NCBI GenBank assembly: GCA_964399265.1
Contig: CAYNQF010000008.1
Location: 1 to 52,951, forward strand
DNA length: 52,951 bases
Source of the DNA: WJLY01 sp964399265
Lineage (GTDB): Bacteria; Joyebacterota; Joyebacteria; Joyebacterales; Joyebacteraceae
Reading direction: 5' to 3'
Part shown: piece by piece, positions 16,986 through 26,682 of the stretch
How positions within the stretch are numbered: the first letter of the stretch is position 1
Layout of the letters: each line of letters opens with the position of its first letter
Notes under the pieces: generated by a model
Databases searched by the model: none
What the model was told of the DNA's origin: nothing
What the model saw: only the letters and a program-made list of their open reading frames with translations
Program-made: the position numbers and the translations under genes

Positions 16986-17343
16986 CGCTGGACTCCCGGC
17001 TGTGTCCGCGAGCGCCGTCCCAAGCCGGCAGGCTGTCTCGCGGAGGGTCTCATTGTCTGACGCCTGGGAATTCGAACCGCTTCAGGCTAGCACCTGACGG
17101 CCGCCGCGGCAACGGCCCAGGGTGACGGCACGCTCTCGACGCCCCCTTGTCCACCCCTTGTGCCCATGGTCACTACGTCAAGAGGCGTGGTGGGGATGAT
17201 CTCGGCGCGGGCTCGGGCGACCGCGCTGGATAGGCCCCCGCAGCAGGCCACCCGCATACGCAGGACGGTGATGCTGACAGCGCGCCGTACTCAATTGTGA
17301 TGAGCGGGCCGCCGGAACGTGGCGTGGGACCTGTGTCAGCGCG
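16986..17343. other. Intergenic region without a recognisable gene
   Basis: These 358 bases lie between the start of the PEBP gene and the end of the 17344 gene. I see no coding-like frame, RNA gene or clear promoter. A TTGACG at about 17170 on the minus strand has no matching -10. A GGTTCGAATTCCC stretch near 17070 resembles a tRNA T-arm but cannot pair as one. Confidence 0.6.
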
Positions 17344-17808
17344 TCACTTATCGGCCCAGTCGTTGAGCTCGCGCCTGATCCGCTCCTCGATCTTCCTGCC
17401 GATCTCCTCCCACTCGTCGTCGCGGTCGTCCTTCTCGTCGAGCCAGCGCTCGATGCCGCGGCGCACCTTGGTCTCGACCTTCTCGCCTATCTCGTCCCAC
17501 TCCTTCTGCTTCCGGCTGCGGCACCTCTTCTTGTGCCGGCCACCCAGGCAGCCGCCTACCGAGATCAGGAGTCCCAGCACGAATCCGAAGTTGTACCAGG
17601 AGCCGTTGTTGTTGACCTCGTAGATGTTCACGGAGTGGTTGAACAGGCTGACGATGAAGGTGATGATGATGATGAACCCGTGCCAGAGGCCCATCCAGAA
17701 GCCCGCGGGCTCCTCGACGAACCTCTCCGATCCGGCGGCGCACCCGGCTATGACGACGAGAACGGCCAACAGGGCCGCCACGGCTGCATATCTTGCCCAG
17801 CGTCTCAC
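17344..17808 (-). CDS. Small membrane lipoprotein with duplicated charged helix
   Basis: I do not recognise this 154-residue protein. The GTG at 17808 follows GAGGAGG and opens a lipoprotein signal with lipobox IAGC (C22). A hydrophobic segment (about residues 37-60, GLWHGFIIIITFIVSLF) and another near 75-88 (FGFVLGLLISVGGC) suggest membrane insertion. The C-terminal part is a two-copy repeat: EWDEIGEKVETKVRRGIERW and EWEEIGRKIEERIRRELNDW, each a strongly amphipathic helix, separated by an Asp-rich linker. The Asn-rich loop between the membrane segments is unusual for this GC-rich genome. Confidence 0.7.
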   Translation of the reverse strand: MRRWARYAAVAALLAVLVVIAGCAAGSERFVEEPAGFWMGLWHGFIIIITFIVSLFNHSVNIYEVNNNGSWYNFGFVLGLLISVGGCLGGRHKKRCRSRKQKEWDEIGEKVETKVRRGIERWLDEKDDRDDEWEEIGRKIEERIRRELNDWADK

Positions 17809-17910
17809 GCGAACCTCCTCCGGTTCGGCCGCCTCGTCTGGCGGCGCCTCCTACTGCCTGTACTGGACGACATGTGGACAGTGGTAGACCCGCGCACGTG
17901 AGCGGGCCGG

Positions 17911-18033
17911 GACAGGTCCACCCCGTCACTTCGCGGACGCGCTCGACGTCACGACAGGTCGACTCCCGTAACCTCGCGGACGCGCTCGACGTCACGACAG
18001 GTCGACTCCCGTAACCTCGCGGACGCGCTCGAC
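17911..18033. repeat. About 43-base tandem repeat derived from the 3' end of the glycosyltransferase gene
   Basis: Two copies downstream of the glycosyltransferase stop (17911-17952, diverged, 42 bases; 17953-17995, 43 bases) repeat the sequence at 17996-18033, which encodes the last residues of that protein (VREVTGVDLS) and its stop. The two copies nearest the gene are identical across the shared stretch. Confidence 0.85.
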
Positions 18034-19107
18034 CAGAAGCTGGGTCTGCAACCTGCCGTCGAACTGCCGCGCGTGGTCGCGTGCCGCCGTCGAGCGTGCC
18101 TCGTAGTCCGCCAGGACAGCGCGTATCGCCTCCGCCCAACTCGACGCGTTGCGATAGTCCGCAACGACTGCGCCGGCGTCGGGGACGGTCTCCGGAAGCC
18201 CTCCACGGTCCGACACGATGGTCGGTATGCCGAGCGCCGACGCCTCGACGGAGACCATTCCGAACCCCTCTTCCCAGGTCGACGGAAGCAGTACCAGTCT
18301 GGCCTGCCTGTAATACGTGAGGATGTCTGGAACGAACCCGCGATAGGTCACGTTCCCGACCTTGCTCTCGTCGTACCCTCGGCCGACGGCCATGAACTCG
18401 CAGTCGGGCATGGCCTCCGCGATGCGCCGGAACGTACCGGCCCCTTTGACCTCCTGGTCCCCCACCATCATGATGAAGGGCCTCTCCCCGGGCGGCGGCA
18501 TCTCTTTCGACGCGAGCGAGGTCACGTCCACCTGGGGATACACGACGACGGAATCCACTCCGAGGGTCTCCATCGCCCTGCGCGCCACGTACCGCGAGTT
18601 CGACACGACCAGTTTGGCGGCTCGCATGGCCTTCAGGTTCTCCGAACGGTAGCGCAACATGAACGGGAGATCGATCTGACGGCGGACACCGAACTTGATG
18701 CGCTTGGCGGCGCGGGTCTCGTAGGTCCTGTAGACGTTGAGGCTCATCTCGTCGTGGATGAAGTAGACCGACGGCCCATCGAAGGCGTTGATCGCCATCG
18801 GAGCTGCCATGCCGTTGGCGAAAAGGATGCCGGCCGACGCCTTCCGCATGTACGCGGCCACCGTGGGCTCGTTCATGGCGTACTCGAGGAACGGGAGCCT
18901 GACGTTGAGACTCGTCATCGGCAGCTCGACCAGGTCCTCGTATGGGATGCGAGCCATCATGCGCTCGTAGCGGCCGGAGACACCCGTCACGGCCACGATG
19001 CTGAGCGACGCGCTCTCCGCGAGACGGCTGGTGAGAAGGTACGTGCTCGTCTCCGCGCCGCCGGCGCGGTAGCAGAGGTGCTCTCCGAAGACGATGAGTG
19101 AAGGCAT
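17992..19107 (-). CDS. Glycosyltransferase family 4-like protein
   Basis: This 371-residue protein has a GT-B fold pattern: an N-terminal acceptor domain with the loop RAGGAE (residues 14-19) and a C-terminal nucleotide-sugar domain with the EGFGMVSVEASALGIP motif (an E-x7-E type site), followed by GGLPETV. It transfers a sugar from a nucleotide donor, probably to an envelope glycan or lipid. The acceptor cannot be read. The ribosome binding site at the ATG is weak. It is the last gene of the rho-murA-ispG operon, and its 3' end is tandemly duplicated downstream. Confidence 0.85.
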   Translation of the reverse strand: MPSLIVFGEHLCYRAGGAETSTYLLTSRLAESASLSIVAVTGVSGRYERMMARIPYEDLVELPMTSLNVRLPFLEYAMNEPTVAAYMRKASAGILFANGMAAPMAINAFDGPSVYFIHDEMSLNVYRTYETRAAKRIKFGVRRQIDLPFMLRYRSENLKAMRAAKLVVSNSRYVARRAMETLGVDSVVVYPQVDVTSLASKEMPPPGERPFIMMVGDQEVKGAGTFRRIAEAMPDCEFMAVGRGYDESKVGNVTYRGFVPDILTYYRQARLVLLPSTWEEGFGMVSVEASALGIPTIVSDRGGLPETVPDAGAVVADYRNASSWAEAIRAVLADYEARSTAARDHARQFDGRLQTQLLVERVREVTGVDLS

Positions 19108-19134
19108 GGATCCACTCGCTGCTGTGTTGAGATC

Positions 19135-20259
19135 CTACGACGCCTGGCGCGACCCGTTGAGGCCTGTCGACGTCCGTCCGGGCTGCCGTGCGGCATCTGC
19201 TTCCTCGAGTATCTCGTCGATCAGCACGCGTGCCGCGTCGGCCCCGGCGATCCGGCGCACGACCTCGCCGCGCCTGAAGAGCACGGCATCTCCTCCGCCC
19301 CCGGCCACGCCGAGGTCCGCCTCTCTCGCCTCGCCCGGCCCGTTGACCGCGCATCCCATGACGGCGACCACCATGTCGCGCCTCAAGTGTACCGTGGCCC
19401 GCTCGACCTCGTCCGCTATGGAGGCCACGTCGATCGTGCATCTGCCGCATGTGGGGCACGCGATGACCGTCACTCCACCGTGGCGCAGGCCGAGCGACGA
19501 CAGTATGCGGCGCCCCACCACGACCTCCTGTTCAGGAGGCCCGGCGAGAGACACGCGGATCGTGTCGCCCATGCCGTCGGCCAGCAGAATGGCCATTCCG
19601 ACCGCGGAGCGCACGGCCCCGGTCAGGACGGTCCCGGCCTCGGTGACGCCGAGGTGCAGCGGATACTCGCAGGCGGTGGCGATCGACCTGTTGGCCTCCA
19701 CGGTCATGCCGACGTCGGAAGCCTTGAGCGACAGGATGATGTCGCGAAACCCCATCCGCTCGATCATCTCGATGTGCCTGAGACAGCTCTCGACCATGCC
19801 GCCGGCCGTGGGCCTCCCGTCGCGTTCGAGGATGTCTCGCTCGAGCGAGCCCGCGTTTACGCCGATGCGCATCGGGATGCCGGCCGCACCGGCCGCGTCG
19901 GCGACCGCGCGGACCCTGTCCTCGGAGCCGATGTTGCCCGGGTTGACCCGGATGGCGTGGACGCCCGCCTCGATCGAAGCCAGCGCCAGCCTGTGGTCGA
20001 AGTGGACGTCGGCCACGACGGGTATGGTGGAGCGGCCGAGGATCTCCGGCAGCGCCGCGGCGGCCGCCTTGTCGGGGACCGCGACTCGCACGATCTCGCA
20101 TCCGGCGGAGGCCAGTCTCTCCACCTGCGCTGCCGTCCGCTCGACGTCGTGCGTCGGCGTGTTCGTCATCGACTGCACGGAGACGGGTGCGCCGCCTCCG
20201 ACGGCAACATCGCCGACTGAGACTCCTCTCGACTTCCTTCGCTCCGCTACCAGAGACAT
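19135..20259 (-). CDS. ispG: 4-hydroxy-3-methylbut-2-enyl diphosphate synthase (IspG/GcpE)
   Basis: IspG catalyses the reductive ring opening of MEcPP to HMBPP in the MEP isoprenoid pathway, using a [4Fe-4S] cluster. The 374-residue protein has the N-terminal TIM-barrel motifs, including GGGAPVSVQSMTNTPTHD near residue 23 and IRVNPGNIG near 97. The C-terminal cluster ligands are in ACPTCGRC and in GCAVNGPGE. Length is standard for the bacterial short form. It starts 8 bases after the selB stop, with GAGGTAG upstream of the ATG. Confidence 0.97.
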   Translation of the reverse strand: MSLVAERRKSRGVSVGDVAVGGGAPVSVQSMTNTPTHDVERTAAQVERLASAGCEIVRVAVPDKAAAAALPEILGRSTIPVVADVHFDHRLALASIEAGVHAIRVNPGNIGSEDRVRAVADAAGAAGIPMRIGVNAGSLERDILERDGRPTAGGMVESCLRHIEMIERMGFRDIILSLKASDVGMTVEANRSIATACEYPLHLGVTEAGTVLTGAVRSAVGMAILLADGMGDTIRVSLAGPPEQEVVVGRRILSSLGLRHGGVTVIACPTCGRCTIDVASIADEVERATVHLRRDMVVAVMGCAVNGPGEAREADLGVAGGGGDAVLFRRGEVVRRIAGADAARVLIDEILEEADAARQPGRTSTGLNGSRQAS

Positions 20260-20266
20260 TCCGATG

Positions 20267-22168
20267 CTACCTCGCGTTCCTGCCCTTGACCCGCGCGTTC
20301 CCCGACCGCATCGTCGTCCCCTCGCGGTCGAAGAACTCCAGAAGCGGGATGGCGAACTTCCTCGACACGTCGATCATGTCCTTGAAGAGCGGCACGCTCA
20401 CCTCGCCGTCCTCGTCGAGCCGGCGAAGCAGCCGCTCCCGTATGTCGTCTATCACCTTCGGGTGGTAGAGGAGCGTAGTCGTGACCTTCGTGAGCCGCCC
20501 GGTCTCCACGAGCAGCTTGACGATGGCGTCGAAGTCCGCCCCACCGAACTCGTCTCTGAGTTCGTCGAGCGACGGCACGCTTGCGCCGGCGTCGAGCACG
20601 CGAGACTCTATCTCAGATGCGAGCCTGGCGTGCGCGTCGGAGAGGTCCACGTCCTCTCCACCGAGACGCACCAGGTCTCCGCGCCTCGACACATGCCCGT
20701 CCTCAACCAGTGGAGCGAGCATCGCGTCGAGCGTCCGCCTGTCCATCCCGCGCGACAGCTTGCCGCGCAGCTCCTCCGAAGACATGCCCCAGTCGAGCGG
20801 AGCGCTCTTGCGGTGTGCCGCCAGCGTCTCGATGATGCGCCCCCGCACCTCCTCGAGGCCCGCGCTCGTGTGATACCTGCCCTCGAGCCTGACGAGCCTC
20901 CCGGCCTCCACGAGCCGCTCGGCGACGCCTGAGTCCTCGCTGCCGAGCTTCTGGCGGAGTTCGGGCTCCGACAGCCCCTCCACGCCGGCGCCTTCGACGA
21001 GCTGGATCAGCACGTCCTCGGGACTCCCCTCCTCCAACACGGCCAGCGCTTCGAGGACGTCCTGCTTCATTCGCTTGTGTCTCTCGGGCTCCGCGTCGAT
21101 GACCCTGCCCCCGCCCATGGTCGCCACCGGCGAATACGACCGTACGACGAAGAGGTCGTCCCTGTCGGCGACCATCGGAGTCTCCGTCCTGATCTGGACC
21201 AGCCCCTCCTCGCCGGGCGCTATCTCCTCGGCCTCGAGCAGAACGATGCGGGCCAGCGTCTCCGCGGTCCCCAGATGAAGATGTACGCGCGTCCGGTTGC
21301 GGAGCGGCCGCGTGTTCTTCACGAGCCGGAGCCTCGCGTCCATCATGTGCGTCACGTGAAGGGTTCCGGGCGCGCAGAGCGTGTCGCCGCGCGAGATCCC
21401 GTCACGGTCGACTCCCGCCAGGCCGATGGCCGTCCGCTGTCCGGCCTCCGCCCGCTCGACGGGCGAGTCGTGAACCTGCACGCTGCGTACCCTGGCCTCA
21501 CTCCCGCGCGGCAGTATCTGCAGCCTGTCGCCCGGGGACACGCTTCCGGACCAGAGCGTTCCGGTCACGATGGTCCCGTGACCGGCGAGGCTGAACACCC
21601 GGTCGACGGGAAGCCTCGAGGACCCGGAGGCGGAGCGTTCCATGACCCCGGCGGCGGCCTCCGCGATGGCCGCGGTCAGCTCATCGAGACCGTCGCGAGT
21701 CACGGCGGAAACGGGGAGCACGGGCGCGTTCTCGAGCACGGTGCCCTCGACGAGTTCCCTGACCTCGTCCTCCGCGAGTTCGATCTCGTCTGGTCCGACG
21801 AGGTCGGTCTTGGTGAGGGCGATGATGCCCGCCTTCACGCCCAGGAGGTCGATGATGTCCAGATGCTCCCGCGTTTGCGGCATGACGCCCTCGTCGGCGG
21901 CGACGACGAGCAGGACCACGTCGACGCCTGCGGCGCCTGCGAGCATGGTCCTCACGAACTTCTCGTGTCCGGGTACGTCGACGACTCCAAGGGCGGTGCC
22001 GTCGGGGAGGTCGAACCGTGCGAACCCCAGCTCGATCGAGATGCCGCGCTCCTTCTCCTCGCGCAGCCGGTCGGTCTCGACCCCGGTCAGAGCGCGTATC
22101 AGCTCGGTCTTGCCGTGGTCGATGTGACCGGCCGTTCCGAGGATGACGTGCCTGGAGGGTCCTGGCAA
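20267..22168 (-). CDS. selB: Selenocysteine-specific elongation factor SelB
   Basis: SelB delivers selenocysteyl-tRNA to UGA codons at SECIS hairpins. The 633-residue protein has the GTPase P-loop GTAGHIDHGKT (residues 11-21), DVPGHEKF (near 65) and TKTDL (near 119), then SelB-type domains II and III and several C-terminal winged-helix repeats from about residue 380, which bind the mRNA hairpin. The start is TTG at 22168, with GGAGG six bases upstream. It lies between murA and ispG with no selA, selD or tRNA-Sec in the window, an unusual position. Its presence implies that the organism makes selenoproteins. Confidence 0.95.
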   Translation of the reverse strand: MPGPSRHVILGTAGHIDHGKTELIRALTGVETDRLREEKERGISIELGFARFDLPDGTALGVVDVPGHEKFVRTMLAGAAGVDVVLLVVAADEGVMPQTREHLDIIDLLGVKAGIIALTKTDLVGPDEIELAEDEVRELVEGTVLENAPVLPVSAVTRDGLDELTAAIAEAAAGVMERSASGSSRLPVDRVFSLAGHGTIVTGTLWSGSVSPGDRLQILPRGSEARVRSVQVHDSPVERAEAGQRTAIGLAGVDRDGISRGDTLCAPGTLHVTHMMDARLRLVKNTRPLRNRTRVHLHLGTAETLARIVLLEAEEIAPGEEGLVQIRTETPMVADRDDLFVVRSYSPVATMGGGRVIDAEPERHKRMKQDVLEALAVLEEGSPEDVLIQLVEGAGVEGLSEPELRQKLGSEDSGVAERLVEAGRLVRLEGRYHTSAGLEEVRGRIIETLAAHRKSAPLDWGMSSEELRGKLSRGMDRRTLDAMLAPLVEDGHVSRRGDLVRLGGEDVDLSDAHARLASEIESRVLDAGASVPSLDELRDEFGGADFDAIVKLLVETGRLTKVTTTLLYHPKVIDDIRERLLRRLDEDGEVSVPLFKDMIDVSRKFAIPLLEFFDREGTTMRSGNARVKGRNAR

Positions 22169-22214
22169 GATGTGCCTCCGGGGTGTGCGGAGTGTGCCGC
22201 GGCGACGGGGTCGG

Positions 22215-23468
22215 TCAGTCCTTGACTCTAGTCACATGCGCGCCCAGCGCGCCCAGCTTCTTCTCGATAGCCTCGTAGCCCCTGTCTATGTGGTAGACGC
22301 GGGACACCTCCGTCTCACCCTCGGCAACGAGCCCCGCCAGAATGAGCGCGGCGCTCGCGCGGAGGTCGGTCGCCATGACCTTGGCGCCGGAGAGCTTCTT
22401 GACTCCCGTGACAACGGCGATGTTCCTGTCGAGGCTGATCTCCGCCCCGAGGCGCTTGAGCTCCGGAACGTGAGAGAACCTGTCCGCGTAGATCGTCTCA
22501 GTGATGACCGAAGAACCGTCGGCGATCGACATCAGCGCCATGAACTGCGCCTGCATGTCGGTCGGGAACCCTGGGTACGGCGCCGTGGTGACGTTCACGG
22601 CCTTCGCCCAGACCGGGCCGCGAACGCGAACTCCGCCGTCCTCTTCGGCGACGTCTGTCCCCGCCTCCCGGAGCTTCATCGCAACGGCGCTGGCGTGATC
22701 CAGACGCGCGCCTCTCATGAGCACGTCGCCTCCGGTCATGGCCACGGCGACCATGAACGTGCCGGTCTCGATCCTGTCGGGGATCACCTCGACGTCGGCC
22801 GGGTGCAGGTCGCTCGAGCCCTCGATCACGATCGTTCCGGTGCCGTCCCCACCGATGTCGGCGCCCATTGCGCGAAGGAATTCCGCCAAGGCCCTGATCT
22901 CGGGCTCGCGCGCGGCGTTCTCTATGACCGTGGTTCCATCGGCCAGCGTCGCGGCCATCATGGCGTTCTCCGTGGCGCCGACGCTCGACGTGTCGAAGTG
23001 TATCGTCGAGCCCGTGAGCCGCTGCGACTCCGCGACGATGTAGCCGTGCTCGATCTCGACCGATGCTCCGAGTTCCTTCATGGCCCTGATGTGGAAGTCG
23101 ACGGGCCGCGGACCCCACGCGCATCCTCCGGGAAGCGATACGCGGGCCTTGCCGAGCCTTGCCAGTGTGGGCCCGAGCACGCAGACCGACGCGCGCATGG
23201 TCTTGACCAACTCGTACGGTGCCTCGTGGTAGCGGGCGTTCGTCGTGTCTATGGTCATGCTGTGGTCGTGGTGCTCGACGGCCGCTCCGAGGACGCGGAG
23301 GACATGCCCCATCGTGCGCACGTCCGCGAGGCTCGGAACGTTCTTGAGGGTGAAAACGCCCGGCGCGAGCAGCGTCGCCGCCATGATGGGCAGCGCCGCG
23401 TTCTTCGCGCCGCCGATCGTGACCTCTCCCTCGAGCCTGTGTCCACCCTCTATCAGAATCCTGTCCAT
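22215..23468 (-). CDS. murA: UDP-N-acetylglucosamine 1-carboxyvinyltransferase MurA
   Basis: MurA transfers enolpyruvate from PEP to UDP-GlcNAc in the first committed step of peptidoglycan synthesis in the cytoplasm. The 417-residue protein contains the active-site loop LPGGCAWGPRPVDFH with the PEP-reactive Cys at 116, so fosfomycin sensitivity is expected. K22-N23 in GGAKNAALP is also present. The ATG has GGGAGAG upstream and lies 23 bases after prmC. It is part of the prfA-prmC-murA block. Confidence 0.97.
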   Translation of the reverse strand: MDRILIEGGHRLEGEVTIGGAKNAALPIMAATLLAPGVFTLKNVPSLADVRTMGHVLRVLGAAVEHHDHSMTIDTTNARYHEAPYELVKTMRASVCVLGPTLARLGKARVSLPGGCAWGPRPVDFHIRAMKELGASVEIEHGYIVAESQRLTGSTIHFDTSSVGATENAMMAATLADGTTVIENAAREPEIRALAEFLRAMGADIGGDGTGTIVIEGSSDLHPADVEVIPDRIETGTFMVAVAMTGGDVLMRGARLDHASAVAMKLREAGTDVAEEDGGVRVRGPVWAKAVNVTTAPYPGFPTDMQAQFMALMSIADGSSVITETIYADRFSHVPELKRLGAEISLDRNIAVVTGVKKLSGAKVMATDLRASAALILAGLVAEGETEVSRVYHIDRGYEAIEKKLGALGAHVTRVKD

Positions 23469-23491
23469 CGGTGCTCTCCCGGTTGTCTCAT

Positions 23492-24418
23492 CTATGTCCT
23501 GCGCCCGACGACGATCCTCTCGCGTCCGGCGTAGTCCTTGCGTATCTCCGCGTTCCCGAGTGCCGCGCGGACCATGTCCGCCACCTGCTGCGCCTGACCG
23601 AATCCGACCTCCAGCGCCAGAGCGCCCCCTGCGGAGAGCAGCGCCGGACCATCCTGAGCCATCACCCGCAGACAGTCAAGGCCGTCCGCGCCCCCGTCGA
23701 GCGCCTTCCTGGGCTCGAAGTCCCTCACCTCACGCGGCAGGCCATCGATGTCGCCGCTCGCAACGTACGGCGGGTTTGACACGAGCAGCCGCAGGCTCCC
23801 CTCGAGACCCGTCTCGAACAGCGGTGACAGGAGTTCCCCCTGAACGAACTCCATGCGGTCGGCCACCGCGGCCCTCCCGGCGTTGCGCTCCGCCACGTCC
23901 AGCGCCTCGGCCGACGTGTCGGTGGCGAGCACCCGGGCCTGCGGGAACTTCACGGCAAGCGTGATCGCGATCACTCCCGAGCCCGTGCCCACGTCGGCCG
24001 CCACGACCTCGTGAGCGACCGCCGGCGCATCTCCCTCCACCGGCTCGTCATCCGGCCCTCTGGTCCCGGTCGCTTCTCCGAGCAGCTTGAGCGCCACCTC
24101 GGTCAGGGCTTCCGTCTCCGGGCGAGGAATGAGGACCGACCTGTCGACCTCGAACTCGGTGAACATGAACGAGACCGTTCCCGTGATGTACTGGACCGGC
24201 TCGCCGGCCAGGCGCCTCTTCAGGAGCGCCTTGTACCGCGCCAGCTCGTCCTCTTTCATAGGACGCGTGTGGTTGAGATACAGTTCGATTCTCGGGAGGG
24301 AGAGCGCGTGACCGAGCAGGAGTTCGGCCTCGAGCCTCGTGTTCTCGAAGCCCTTCTCCGTCAGGTAGGCCCTGCTCCAGTCGATGAGTTCGAGGACTGT
24401 CCAGGTCTTCTTGGCCAT
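23492..24418 (-). CDS. prmC: Release factor glutamine methyltransferase PrmC (HemK)
   Basis: PrmC methylates the glutamine of the GGQ motif of release factors. The 308-residue protein has the N-terminal helical domain, the SAM-binding motif DVGTGSG (residues 142-148) and the catalytic NPPY (215-218). A charged insertion at about 119-137, just before the SAM motif, is longer than usual. It lies 75 bases after prfA, its substrate's gene, as in many bacteria. The ribosome binding site is weak. Confidence 0.96.
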   Translation of the reverse strand: MAKKTWTVLELIDWSRAYLTEKGFENTRLEAELLLGHALSLPRIELYLNHTRPMKEDELARYKALLKRRLAGEPVQYITGTVSFMFTEFEVDRSVLIPRPETEALTEVALKLLGEATGTRGPDDEPVEGDAPAVAHEVVAADVGTGSGVIAITLAVKFPQARVLATDTSAEALDVAERNAGRAAVADRMEFVQGELLSPLFETGLEGSLRLLVSNPPYVASGDIDGLPREVRDFEPRKALDGGADGLDCLRVMAQDGPALLSAGGALALEVGFGQAQQVADMVRAALGNAEIRKDYAGRERIVVGRRT

Positions 24419-24493
24419 GGGACCCTGAGTTGGAGGAACGCCGGGACGACGCGGTCGTGATCCCCGGGACCGCGGGAGCGGGAGCCGTTCCGG

Positions 24494-25566
<1,073 letters not shown>

Positions 25567-25570
<4 letters not shown>

Positions 25571-26682
25571 CGTTCCCGCCCCTCGACCCGGACGGCCTCG
25601 AGCGCCGCTATCGCCACCTCGACCTGGTCGTCGCTGGGCTCCTTGGTGGTGATGCGCTGGAGCCACATGCCCGGCGCCGACACCAGCTGTGCCCACTTGT
25701 GACGCGACAACTTCGCGGAGAGCTTCATGATCTCGTACGAGACGCCCGCGATAACCGGTATGAGCAGAAGTCTGGCCAAGCGAAGACCGAGCGTCGGCGG
25801 CTTTCCGAAGATCATGAAGATGAGAATCGACACCACCATCACGATGAGAAGGAAGCTCGTGCCGCAACGCGGGTGCCGCGTGGTGAACCTCCTCGCATTC
25901 TCGGGAGTGAGTTCGAGCCCCGATTCCTCCGTGAAGATGACCTTGTGCTCGGCACCGTGATATTCGAAGACCCTGCGCATCTCCTTCCAGCGCGATATGC
26001 CCCAGAGGTATATCAGGAAGAAGACCACCCTGATGATGCCGTCGATGAGGTTGAAGAGGAAACCGCTGTTGCTTCCCATCAGGTCCGTGAGAAACCCGGA
26101 GAGCACCATCGGTATCCAGAAGAAGATGACGATGCCGAGCGCGAACGCGAAGACCATCGTGCCGGTGAGCGCCGCGTTGGTGCGCCAGGCGCCCTCCTTC
26201 TTCTCGGCCGCGGGTTTCGCCACTGTGGCCACGCCGGCCTCGCTCTCCACCCTGTCGGTCTCCCTCTGGGCGATCTCTCTCTCGGCCTTCCGGTCGTTCT
26301 CGGAACGGCCGCCGGCCTCTGCTGAGCCCCTCTTCTCGTCCTCTTCCGCGGCCTCGATGGCCATGCTGGCCGAGTAGTTGAGGGCCTTGATGCCGAGCGA
26401 GAGCGACTCGACCAGGGTGAGCCCGCCACGTATCACTGGGAGTCGGAGCAACCTGTTGCGCCTCGAGATCGAAACGTAGGGCTCCCGATGTATCGATATG
26501 GTTCCATCAGGCAGGCGGACCGCCGTCGCCACCGCGGTCGGACCACGCATCATCACGCCCTCGATGACGGCCTGGCCTCCGTAGTGGACCCTTCCACCCT
26601 CCTGATGGTCGAACCCGCTGATGACGGGCGGCGTGTCGTCGGCGCGCCGGCGCGCCTCGTCGGGTAGATTCTCAGGCGCCAC
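25567..26682 (-). CDS. DUF1385 integral membrane protein (YqhQ-like)
   Basis: This 371-residue protein belongs to DUF1385, a membrane family of unknown biochemical role often encoded between rpmE and prfA. Family motifs are YGGQAVIEGVMMRGP (near residue 33), EYHGAEHK and TTRHPRCGTSF. Membrane segments are visible around 190-215 (GTMVFAFALGIVIFFW), near 235-250, near 300 and near 325. A charged Glu/Lys-rich stretch covers about 110-165. The start is set at GTG (26682) because GGAGG lies six bases upstream and the gene then overlaps the thyX stop by only 11 bases; the longer frame to 26748 lacks a site. Confidence 0.88.

Noticed and set aside
17041..17110. Possible tRNA on the minus strand, because of a GGTTCGAATTCCC stretch
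   Set aside because: The bases flanking the TTCGAAT loop cannot form the five-base T stem, and no acceptor stem, D arm or anticodon arm can be drawn.
17911..18033. Reading the tandem repeat as a CRISPR array or an attachment site
   Set aside because: There are no spacers between the copies, the unit is the coding 3' end of the glycosyltransferase, and no cas or integrase gene is near.
21077..22225. Plus-strand frame of 382 codons opposite selB
   Set aside because: It mirrors the selB reading frame and shows no family motif or ribosome binding site.
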